Notes under the pieces: generated by a model | What the model saw: only the letters and a program-made list of their open reading frames with translations | Told to the model about the DNA's origin: nothing | The model's database searches: none | From: JAUXFK01 sp034189035 | GTDB lineage: Bacteria; Desulfobacterota; UBA8473 | Length of the DNA stretch: 7,023 nucleotides | Reading direction: 5' to 3' | Assembly: GCA_034189035.1 (NCBI GenBank) | Contig: JAXHVA010000170.1 | Span: forward strand, 1-7,023 | Shown here: positions 1 to 4,902 of the stretch, in pieces | Numbering within the stretch: the first letter of the stretch is position 1 | How the letters are laid out: the number at the start of each line of letters is the position of its first letter | Program-made: the position numbers and the translations under genes

Positions 1-29
1 TGATTTCGGCCATAATCTTTAAGTCTCAT
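1..29 (-). CDS. 5' end of a divergent minus-strand gene, cut by the window edge
   Basis: Only the first nine codons are present, reading MRLKDYGRN on the minus strand. The start is convincing because a full AAGGAGG Shine-Dalgarno sequence lies 8 bases upstream of the ATG (minus strand, about 45 to 38). Nine residues are too few to assign a family. The gene diverges from the SDR gene at 147, and an inverted repeat at 92-112 lies between them, so it could be a regulator of that gene or, given the attC-like sites downstream, a divergent integrase. Both ideas are speculation from position alone. Confidence 0.6.
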
Positions 30-91
30 GGGATGCACCTCCTTGATTTGGTTGCTTGTTGATTTCCAATATCTTACGAGGTGTGTCCCGT

Positions 92-112
92 GAGATCAAA
101 TCTTCTGATCTC
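92..112. promoter_or_regulatory. Inverted repeat between divergent genes, possible operator
   Basis: GAGATCA (92-98) and TGATCTC (106-112) form a perfect 7-bp inverted repeat around a 7-base spacer. It lies between the minus-strand start at 29 and the SDR start at 147, directly before a weak -10-like TTATAC (112-117). This is a usual place for a repressor site, but no regulator is identified and the function is inferred from position. Confidence 0.35.
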
Positions 113-146
113 TTATACGAGCTTTCAAATTTGTAAGGAGAGATTG

Positions 147-1066
147 ATGAACGACAACGGTAAATGGAATAAAAATAATATTCCCGATCTATCGGGGCGC
201 ATAGCAATTGTCACTGGGGCAAATTCCGGTATTGGTTACGAAATAGCCCGGCTTCTTGCGTGGAGAGGTGCCAGAGTAATCATGGCATGCCGAAATTTAG
301 AGAAGGCTGAGGTGGCTAAGGAGAAAATGCAAAAAACAATAACACTCGGCTCCTTGGAGGTTATGGAACTCGATATCGGAGATTTTGAATCGACGCGACG
401 CTTTGCAGATGAGTTTATGGCAGCTTATTCAAGTCTGGATATTATTATTCATAACGCGGCAATTATGACGAACCGGTTTCAGCTGAATGCTGATAACTTA
501 GACTTGGTAATTGCAACCAACTATCTTGGCCCTTTTGCGTTAACTGGACTGCTTCTCAATCGCTTAATCCGTATAAAAAACTCCCGCGTAGTAGGAGTTA
601 CTTCCGGGGCATTTCGAATGAGTAAGCTAAAAAACTTTGATTCATGGATGCAAGAAGATACATACTCGAGTTTTGGTCGGTACAATGATAGCAAGCTTGC
701 CATGCTAACCTTCATTTTTGAATTGCAGCGTCGCCTGGAAAAAAGCAACGCCTCCACTATCGCGGTAGCAGCACACCCAGGTGGTGTTAATACAACCCTA
801 ATGCATGATCTCGGCTTTTTCCCACACGTCTTCTTCCAAAAATCTTAGGTCCTAATAGTGCAGAAATGGGAGCGCTACAATCAATAAGAACTGCTACGGA
901 CCCAGCTGCTCGGGGTGGTGATTTCTATGGACCATCCAAATTAGAATTTTGGGGAAGCCCGAAGAAAGTTGAGGGTAATGAGATTTCCAACGATCCTGTT
1001 TTTGGCGAAAAACTATGGAAAGTATCGAAGGCCCTTACCAAGGTAGTTTATCATTGGGGAAACTAA
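147..1066 (+). pseudogene. Short-chain dehydrogenase/reductase, retinol-dehydrogenase type, one frameshift
   Basis: This is an NAD(P)-dependent SDR oxidoreductase resembling the RDH11-14 group; its substrate is unknown. ATG at 147 is chosen over the in-frame GTG at 81 because AAGGAG (135-140) lies 6 bases before it and the protein then begins just ahead of the usual PDLSGR lead-in. Visible are the cofactor motif TGANSGIG (residues 23-30), MACRN after the second strand (favours NADP), NAA (103-105), Asn125, Ser153, the catalytic YNDSK (Tyr179, Lys183) and PGG (211-213). Frame 1 stops at TAG 846-848. The rest of the family C-terminus, including AEMGAL, ATDPAARGGDFYGP and LWKVSKALT, continues in the -1 frame to TAA 1064-1066. 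Adding one A to the A5 run at 838-842 restores about 306 residues, a normal family length. A sequencing error or a recent mutation are both possible. An attC-like site follows 56 bases later. Confidence 0.85.
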
Positions 1067-1122
1067 TAGTTAATAAAGGTTTAACAGCAACATAGAACAA
1101 CAAGAGAAACGATGATTCCACC

Positions 1123-1207
1123 AGCTAACAAGGCAAATTAACTCGGAAAATAAAGACGCGCCGCTTCGCTCTGCGCCTTTATTTTCCGGTTATTTGTAAC
1201 GTTGGGC
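1123..1207 (+). other. attC-like integron recombination site downstream of the SDR gene
   Basis: The right core GTTGGGC (1201-1207) fits the integron consensus GTTRRRY. The left core AGCTAAC (1123-1129) keeps the AAC but departs from RYYYAAC at one position. Inside each core lies a 4-base spacer (AAGG, TAAC) and then a long imperfect inverted repeat, 1134-1159 against 1173-1196. The left arm carries unpaired extra bases, a hallmark of folded attC sites. The loop is GC-rich (about 1160-1172). The total length of 85 is within the attC range. The hairpin has no T-run, so a terminator is a poorer explanation. Confidence 0.65.
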
Positions 1208-1256
1208 AGCTAAAGCTTCTAATAAATACTATTAATGAATTTAGGGAATTTCTTAA

Positions 1257-1285
1257 TTGACAGTCGATTACCTTAAAAAGAGAAT
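1257..1285 (+). promoter_or_regulatory. Candidate sigma-70 promoter for the Gly/Arg-rich gene
   Basis: A consensus -35 TTGACA (1257-1262) is followed after 17 bases by GAGAAT (1280-1285), which matches four of six -10 positions. It lies about 50 bases upstream of the start at 1336. It would let the second unit be expressed without a promoter from outside the array. Confidence 0.4.
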
Positions 1286-1335
1286 TAGCAGCTGGCAGGC
1301 TGTTAAATGAAGAAACCCAAAGAATGGAGAATATC

Positions 1336-1536
1336 ATGCAAAAAGAGACAGAAGACAAAAAAACGAATCATGACGGCTCCGAAAGCAGCGGTCGAAATAA
1401 GACGGATAGTGAAAACACCTCCGGAGGAAAAAATGTTGGAAGAGGTTTAGGACGAGGTGGTGGTAAAGGTCGAAGGGATGGAACAGGAGGAGGCCGCGGT
1501 AGAGGTGGTGGCGGTAAAGGGGGGCGTCGGAAATGA
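1336..1536 (+). CDS. Small basic Gly/Arg-rich protein, unrecognised
   Basis: The product has 66 residues. ATG 1336 is preferred over ATG 1324 because GGAG (1326-1329) is spaced 6 bases before it, whereas nothing like a Shine-Dalgarno sequence precedes 1324. Residues 1-29 are polar with mixed charge (many Asp, Glu, Lys, Asn and Ser). Residues 30-66 are almost only Gly, Arg and Lys, with RGG- and GRG-like blocks such as GGGRGRGGGGKGGRRK at the end. There is no signal peptide, membrane segment or cysteine. Tails of this kind commonly bind RNA or other nucleic acids, but that is an inference from composition. The GGN-rich codons make this stretch richer in G than its surroundings. The gene lies between two attC-like sites, as an integron cassette gene would. 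A chance low-complexity ORF cannot be excluded, but the start region argues for a real gene. Confidence 0.6.
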   Translation: MQKETEDKKTNHDGSESSGRNKTDSENTSGGKNVGRGLGRGGGKGRRDGTGGGRGRGGGGKGGRRK

Positions 1537-1583
1537 TTAGTCATTGGGATGCGGGTTGCGTTAATAGCCTGAAATAACACTGA

Positions 1584-1736
1584 ATGAACCCCAAAAATCC
1601 CCTTATTTTGGTATTAAACCGGCAATTTTGGTGCCAAAATTGCCGGTTTAATACCAATCTGCAGGTCGAGGACTGGATACGCAAAAATAATCGGGATCGT
1701 TGGGGTAAGGATCAAAGTCACTGCCGAGCTGAATAA
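1584..1736 (+). CDS. Possible 50-residue ORF spanning the palindrome, unrecognised
   Basis: ATG 1584 opens a 50-codon frame to TAA 1734-1736. It reads through the palindrome at 1608-1657 and contains a CxxC pair (WCQNC) and a polar C-terminus (DWIRKNNRDRWGKDQ). Its stop is 5 bases before the attC-like site at 1742, the typical position for the gene of a cassette. Against it, no Shine-Dalgarno sequence precedes the ATG, and the CxxC comes from the palindrome itself. It may be chance, or the 3' end of a gene interrupted by the palindrome. Confidence 0.2.
   Translation: MNPKNPLILVLNRQFWCQNCRFNTNLQVEDWIRKNNRDRWGKDQSHCRAE
1608..1657. repeat. 50-bp near-perfect palindrome with 24-bp arms
   Basis: Bases 1608-1631 and 1634-1657 are exact reverse complements, separated only by TG. 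The core of each arm holds GGTATTAAACCGGC or its complement. No T-run follows, so it is not a classical terminator. A MITE, two abutting element termini, or a recombination product are possible. It lies between the Gly/Arg-rich gene and the second attC-like site. Confidence 0.9.
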
Positions 1737-1741
1737 GCGCC

Positions 1742-1830
1742 GTCCAACCAGGCGCTCCAGCGGACGCTCGTACCTCACGCCGCTGAGTTTTTTGTTGACG
1801 CTCCGCGGATCAAAGATCCGTTTGTTAGGC
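1742..1830 (+). other. Composite attC-like site before the toxin-antitoxin operon
   Basis: A canonical short attC architecture occupies 1742-1800. It has left core GTCCAAC (fits RYYYAAC), a 6-base spacer, an arm CTCCAGCGGACG with two extra bases relative to its partner CGCCGCTGAG, a 6-base T spacer, and a degenerate right core GTTGACG. That right core is one base short of GTTGGAC, which would pair with the left core. Thirty more bases follow, containing a CGGATC/GATCCG hairpin (1805-1820) and a perfect GTTAGGC core (1824-1830). The whole reads as one attC fused to the 3' half of another. Confidence 0.65.
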
Positions 1831-1843
1831 TGCTAAATAATCC

Positions 1844-1882
1844 TTGACATATCATAAATAGTATAGTACATATTTAATATGT
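1844..1882 (+). promoter_or_regulatory. Promoter and likely autoregulatory operator of the toxin-antitoxin operon
   Basis: A consensus -35 TTGACA (1844-1849) is followed 17 bases later by the weak -10-like TACATA (1867-1872), in a very AT-rich stretch with alternatives. A perfect palindrome, ACATATTTAATATGT (1868-1882), covers that -10 region and the toxin start codon at 1879. The half-element ACATAT also occurs at 1847-1852, inside the -35. The antitoxin has an XRE-type DNA-binding domain, and such antitoxins usually repress their own operon, so this palindrome is the natural operator candidate. Confidence 0.55.
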
Positions 1883-2160
1883 GGGCTATATACGAACACC
1901 GAAACGCGACTCGAAACTTACCCCGATTACCTCAAGAGACGTTGAAGCGATACGAGAAATGGAAAGACATTGTTACCATTTCCGGGCCTCAAGGGTTACG
2001 TCTAATTAAAGGTTTTCACGATGAGGCACTTAGCGGTCAGTGGGCTGGCCACCGTTCTTCGCGTCTCGGTCTTCAGTATCGGGTGATTTATCGCGTTGAG
2101 AGAGACAAGATTTACATAGAAGTAATTGATATCACAGCCCATGATTACAGGAGGAAGTGA
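1879..2160 (+). CDS. Type II toxin, RelE/ParE superfamily (HigB-like)
   Basis: The 93-residue protein belongs by pattern to the RelE/HigB group of ribosome-dependent mRNA-cleaving toxins. It is cytoplasmic and neutralised by the antitoxin encoded next. Diagnostic stretches are the basic helical N-terminus (residues 11-30, TRNLPRLPQ and KRYEKWKD), GLRLIKGFHDEAL (39-51), HRSSRLGLQYRVIYRV (58-73) and the C-terminal AHDYRR (87-92). The Arg, His, Asp and Tyr residues in the last two are candidates for the active site. The start codon has no Shine-Dalgarno sequence and sits at the predicted transcription start, so the message may be leaderless or poorly translated. The antitoxin start is two bases past the toxin stop (TGA 2158-2160), with its ribosome site inside the toxin gene. 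Toxin-first order is typical of higBA. DNA gyrase targeting (ParE-type) is the main alternative and cannot be excluded from sequence alone. Confidence 0.85.
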   Translation: MWAIYEHRNATRNLPRLPQETLKRYEKWKDIVTISGPQGLRLIKGFHDEALSGQWAGHRSSRLGLQYRVIYRVERDKIYIEVIDITAHDYRRK

Positions 2161-2161
2161 T

Positions 2162-2422
2162 ATGAAAAACTACAGATTGGCGAAAAAAAACATAGACGTT
2201 TCTGTGGGAGAGTCAGTGCGGATTATTCGTGAGCTTCAGGAATTAAGCCAGAACGAGCTTGCTAAGATTACAGGCATTCCTCAATCTACTATTTCTGCTA
2301 TTGAAAACGACCGCATTCAGCTTGGTGTTGAACGCGCAAAGGTCCTTGCTAGAGCACTGAAATGTCATCCTGCAGTACTTGTATTTCCTGGTTGGGATAC
2401 AAAAGAACAATCTGCAGCCTAA
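2162..2422 (+). CDS. XRE-family antitoxin (HigA-like)
   Basis: The 86-residue cytoplasmic protein is the expected partner of the toxin encoded upstream. ATG 2162 is chosen over ATG 2126 because AGGAGG (about 2149-2154, within the toxin's last codons) is correctly spaced to it, and the 2126 frame would overlap the toxin. Residues about 16-70 form a helix-turn-helix of the XRE/HTH_3 type. Its parts are GESVRIIRELQELSQNELA, then the recognition part TGIPQSTISAIENDR (residues 37-51), then the supporting helix ERAKVLARALKCHP. The short tail with VLVFPGWD is likely the toxin-binding end. The protein should bind the palindrome at 1868-1882 and repress the operon. The TAA stop lies within GCCTAAC (2416-2422), a perfect match to the left core of an integron attC site. 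Confidence 0.88.
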   Translation: MKNYRLAKKNIDVSVGESVRIIRELQELSQNELAKITGIPQSTISAIENDRIQLGVERAKVLARALKCHPAVLVFPGWDTKEQSAA

Positions 2423-2467
2423 CCATTCACCTCACCAGATCGCTTACAGTGGCTAGGGAGTGATGGA
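2416..2467 (+). other. Possible attC half-site interrupted by the REP element
   Basis: GCCTAAC (2416-2422) matches RYYYAAC exactly and overlaps the antitoxin stop codon, as often seen in cassettes. About 45 bases later the terminal repeat of the transposase element begins. No well-paired right half is present before it. The reading is that the element inserted into, or replaced, the 3' half of an attC site. It rests on one 7-base match plus position. Confidence 0.3.
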
Positions 2468-2489
2468 GGGACGCTCTTTAATAATTTAA
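2468..2489 (+). repeat. Left terminal repeat of the REP element
   Basis: GGGACGCTCTTT is followed by an AT-rich tail. It shares GACGCTCTTT exactly with the complement of the right end at 3534-3554, and GGGACxCTCTTT with the lone copy at 6401. Confidence 0.6.
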
Positions 2490-2524
2490 TTGGCACTGAG
2501 TTGGATTTAGACTAACATACTGCT

Positions 2525-3528
2525 ATGCCACGAACAGCGAGACTGGATGCTCCGGGCGTTCTGCATCACGTAATAATCCGCAGGAGAGAACGCAGGAAAA
2601 TATTTCGAAACAATAAAGATCGTGAAGACTTTGTTGAGAGGCTTGAGAGACTTTGCCCTCAGACGCAGACAAGCTGTTATGCTTGGGCGTTTTTGTCCAA
2701 TCACGCGCACTTTCTTTTTCGTACCGGGACCGAGCCTTTATCGAGGCTCATGAGGCGACTTCTGACCGGATATGTTATTGGATTCAACCACCGACATGTT
2801 CGTCGAGGCCAGTTGTTTCAGAACCGTTACAAGTCGATTATATGCCAGGAAGAAGCGTATCTGCAGGAGTTGGTCCGGTACATTCACCTGAACCCTTTTC
2901 GAGCAGGAATTGTTCAAAGCCTTGATGAATTGAAGAGTTATAAATACTGTGGACATAGTGCGTTAATGGGCAAAGCGAAAAGGGAATGGCAGGATACAGA
3001 TTATGTCCTCAGCTATTTTGGAAAGAGCAAGGGTAAAGCCAGGAAAGAATATGAATCCTTTGTCAAAGAGGGGCTTAGCCAAGGCCGAAGGCAAGAATTA
3101 ACCGGTGGTGGGTTAATCCGCAGTCTTGGGGATTGGACTGAGGCGAGGGAGATTTTGAAGGGTGGTGTTCATATTATGAGCGATGAGAGGATCCTGGGTG
3201 ATTCGGATTTTATCGATTAGGTCCTTTCACAATCTGAGGAACACTATGAGCGAAGGCATAAACTTCATCGGCAGGGATATGATCTGGATCGAATAGCAGA
3301 GAGGGTTTCGGAAGTGCTAGGAATGAGACTGGATGAGGTTTTTTAAAGGGTCGTCAGAGCAGAAAAGTCAAGGCGAGGAGTCTTTTATGCTTTTGGGCGG
3401 CAAGAGAATTGGGCATATCCCATACAGCACTGGCAAAGAAATTAGAGATGAGTTTAGCCGGGGTCGGATTTTCTGTGGAGCGGGGAGAATCAATCGCAAA
3501 AAGAGGTAATTTTTTACTGGAAAGATGA
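2525..3528 (+). pseudogene. REP-associated tyrosine transposase (Y1_Tnp), long form, broken
   Basis: This HUH-superfamily enzyme would nick and join single-stranded DNA at REP-like hairpins. The open part (231 residues, to TAG 3218-3220) begins with the family signature MPRTARLDAPGVLHHVIIR. It carries the metal-binding HUH motif NHAH (His60, His62) and a likely nucleophile Tyr119 in RYIHLNPFRAG. Past the in-frame TAG the same frame continues with family-like sequence (SEEHYERRHKLHRQGYDLD, then VLGMRLDEVF) to TAA 3344-3346. One missing base near 3344 then restores GRQSRKVKARSLLCFWAA and a C-terminal helix-turn-helix (TALAKKLEMSLAGVGFSVERG), ending at TGA 3526-3528. The repaired length of about 334 matches the long transposases that carry this extra DNA-binding domain. 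The 231-residue form keeps the catalytic domain and might retain partial function. It lies inside terminal repeats 2468-2489 and 3534-3554. Confidence 0.85.
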
Positions 3529-3533
3529 TTGAC

Positions 3534-3554
3534 TAAATTTTAAAAGAGCGTCTC
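3534..3554 (-). repeat. Right terminal repeat of the REP element
   Basis: Read on the minus strand it starts GAGACGCTCTTTTAAAATTT, an imperfect inverted copy of the left end at 2468. It begins 6 bases after the transposase's restored stop codon, and arginase-like coding sequence starts about 6 bases beyond it. Confidence 0.6.
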
Positions 3555-3559
3555 GCTAA

Positions 3560-4237
3560 GCCATATGTAAGAAGATTTACAAAGCGAGCAAACAAGCAAT
3601 AGCCGCCGGTTGTTTTCCTCTTTTTATCGGGGGGGATCATTCGATTTCAATCGGTACAATTGGTAGGTTTACGCACAGTTCACCATCGGGCCTTATCTGG
3701 ATAGATGCACATAGAGATTTTAATACATCAGAAACCACTCAAACCGGAAGCGTACACGGTATGTCTCTGGCAGTATTAAACGGGTATGGAGATATAGAAC
3801 TGGTGAATACAGGCAGACCTGGCTTCAAGCTGAGGCCTGAATATACTGTGATGATCCGCGTACATCACCTCGATGAAAAAGAGCGGACTCAGCTCAAAAA
3901 AAAGCGGAATCAAGATCTATACCATGCGAGATATCGATGACTAGGGTATCAGTACTGTGGCTCGTAAAGCATTAAAACATTTAAGCTATTTGCAAATCAT
4001 CCATGTTAGCCTTGACATGGACAATATTGACCCAAAAGAGGCGCCTGACGTTGGTACCCCTGTTTCCGGGGGATTGAGCTATCGTGAAGCCCATATGTTA
4101 ATGGAGGTCATAGCAGATTCACAGTATCTAACATCAATGGACGTAGTTGAGATTATACCAATCATTGATTGGTATAATCAACAGCTAAAATAGCCATAGA
4201 GCTCGTTGTATCTGCTCTGGGGAAGAGTATTTTGTGA
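3560..4237 (+). pseudogene. Arginase/agmatinase-family ureohydrolase, 5'-truncated and frameshifted
   Basis: The intact enzyme would hydrolyse a guanidino group, as arginase does, using two Mn ions. Metal-binding motifs are visible in order: GGDHS (codons 3629-3643), IDAHRDFN (about 3701-3724), HGM, and SLDMDNIDPKEAPDVGTP then GGLSYREAH (about 4011-4090), followed by SMDVVEI. The N-terminal third or so is missing; homology starts (ICKKIYKASKQAIAAG) directly after the REP element's right end. Lesions are an extra A in the A8 run 3896-3903, an in-frame TAG 3942-3944 where relatives have a Leu after MRDID, and a missing A near 4179-4183, after which AIELVVSALGKSIL ends at TGA 4235-4237. DAHRDFN and the C-terminal pattern favour an arginase over an agmatinase, but the substrate is uncertain. 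With three lesions and no 5' end it is not functional. Confidence 0.85.
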
Positions 4238-4259
4238 AATATTTAACAGAAACTATAGA
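4232..4259 (+). promoter_or_regulatory. Weak candidate promoter upstream of the unrecognised pseudogene
   Basis: TTGTGA (4232-4237) and TATAGA (4254-4259) are spaced by 16 bases, each matching four of six consensus positions. They lie about 35 bases upstream of the ATG at 4293. The surroundings are AT-rich, so a chance match is quite possible. Confidence 0.25.
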
Positions 4260-4292
4260 ATATTTTTGATACTTATTAAATTATAAGGACTT

Positions 4293-4761
4293 ATGAATGA
4301 AAACTTCATCGCTATTCGTCATATTTTTCCTCGTAATTTTTCACCAACAGCCCTTTCACAAGAATCAAAACTGAGATATTAAAAATCTTTCATGAATACG
4401 TGGAACTTGATAATAATTTCATTGCTTCTGTTGTGAAAAATGGCCCCTCTCATGAATCATATAATGATTTACGGTCTGCTATTGAAGCCTATGATGAGGA
4501 TGTTTACAATCATGTTTTAAAAAGATGCTGCATCCATCGTATGCAATGATGGAGATGCACAACTTTTATCTGAATATTTCCAAATTATAATTCTTACTAA
4601 AACAAAAGCTTGAATATTTTAAAAACTTTATTTAATTAGTGCCCATCCAGAAATGAGAAATTTTGTTCAAGGTCAAGGAAGGCGAAGATTTTAACCTCAG
4701 GATTATATATGAGATATTTCGAGAATTGAATCTTGTACTCTTTTATCGTAGAATAAAGCGG
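4293..4761 (+). pseudogene. Unrecognised gene, several frameshifts
   Basis: I do not recognise the family. ATG 4293 has AAGG 4 bases before it and opens MNENFIAIRHIFPRNF up to SQESK. Adding one A near 4367-4370 moves into a frame reading EILKIFHEYVELDNN, then SVVKNGPSHESYNDLRSAIE and YDEDVYNHVLK. Removing one A from the A5 run 4519-4523 continues DAASIVCNDGDAQLLSEYFQ. That frame meets TGA 4611 and TAA 4620 but later reads SAHPEMRNFV. A third frame from 4669 gives KVKEGEDFNLRIIYEIFREL and LVLFYRRIKR to 4761. The pieces have protein-like composition (acidic, helical, cytoplasmic, no signal peptide) and join without overlap, so one decayed gene of about 150 residues is the simplest reading. The last piece could belong to a different gene. 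Confidence 0.5.
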
Positions 4762-4775
4762 CATGTTTACTTGAC

Positions 4776-4822
4776 AGGCTTCATAACCCAAGGGTCGCTA
4801 GTTCAAATCTAGTCTCGCTACT
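4776..4822 (+). tRNA. 3' part of a tRNA-Met-like gene, fragment
   Basis: A T-arm is clear: stem GCTAG (4797-4801), loop TTCAAAT (4802-4808), stem CTAGT (4809-4813). It is followed by a 7-base acceptor 3' strand CTCGCTA (4814-4820). Before it, TTCATAACCC resembles the anticodon loop of methionine tRNAs, with CAT at 4782-4784, and the spacing to the T-arm is about right. The anticodon stem does not pair well, and no D-arm or 5' acceptor strand (TAGCGAG) is present upstream. It is therefore a fragment or a damaged gene. 3' ends of tRNA genes are common scars of integrated elements. Confidence 0.5.
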
Positions 4823-4834
4823 TAAAAAAAACAT
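4781..4834 (-). other. Orphan ribosome site and ATG running into the tRNA fragment
   Basis: On the minus strand AAAAGGAGG (4849-4841) is followed after 6 bases by ATG (4834-4832) and a 17-codon frame that reads through the tRNA-like sequence to TGA. The signal is as strong as any in the window, yet the peptide is just antisense tRNA. It may be the start of a former gene cut off at the tRNA junction, lying 69 bases downstream of the minus-strand gene 4903-5493. It is probably not a functional peptide. Confidence 0.3.
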
Positions 4835-4902
4835 ACGTTGCCTCCTTTTATAGATATGCCTAAGGCGCTATCTTAACGAAAGTAAGAGTTCTACCGAGTT
4901 TT

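Larger units (their letters stand above)
2468..3554 (+). mobile_element. Defective REP-type transposase element with terminal inverted repeats
   Basis: The left end reads GGGACGCTCTTTAATAATTT (2468-2487). The right end (3534-3554), read on the other strand, starts GAGACGCTCTTTTAAAATTT. The ends are therefore imperfect inverted repeats of about 21 bases around one transposase gene (2525-3528). The transposase is broken, so the element could move only with a transposase supplied from another copy. The left end lies just past the antitoxin gene and the right end abuts a truncated arginase-like gene. A third copy of the terminus stands alone at 6401-6424. Confidence 0.65.

Noticed and set aside
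19..207. Minus-strand 62-codon frame
   Set aside because: It overlaps the SDR start and the divergent gene's ribosome site, and has no start signal of its own.
1368..1580. Minus-strand proline-rich 70-codon frame
   Set aside because: It is the complement of the Gly/Arg-rich gene; the GGN repeats read as proline codons on the other strand.
2416..2504. Complete attC site ending at GTTGGAT (2498-2504)
   Set aside because: The two cores exist but the sequence between them does not pair, and the REP element's terminal repeat lies inside it.
2653..2925. Plus-strand 90-codon frame
   Set aside because: It lies out of frame inside the transposase gene, which has clear family motifs.
3546..3560. ERLAK reading before the arginase fragment
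   Set aside because: It first looked like arginase coding sequence in another frame, but these bases are the element's right terminal repeat.
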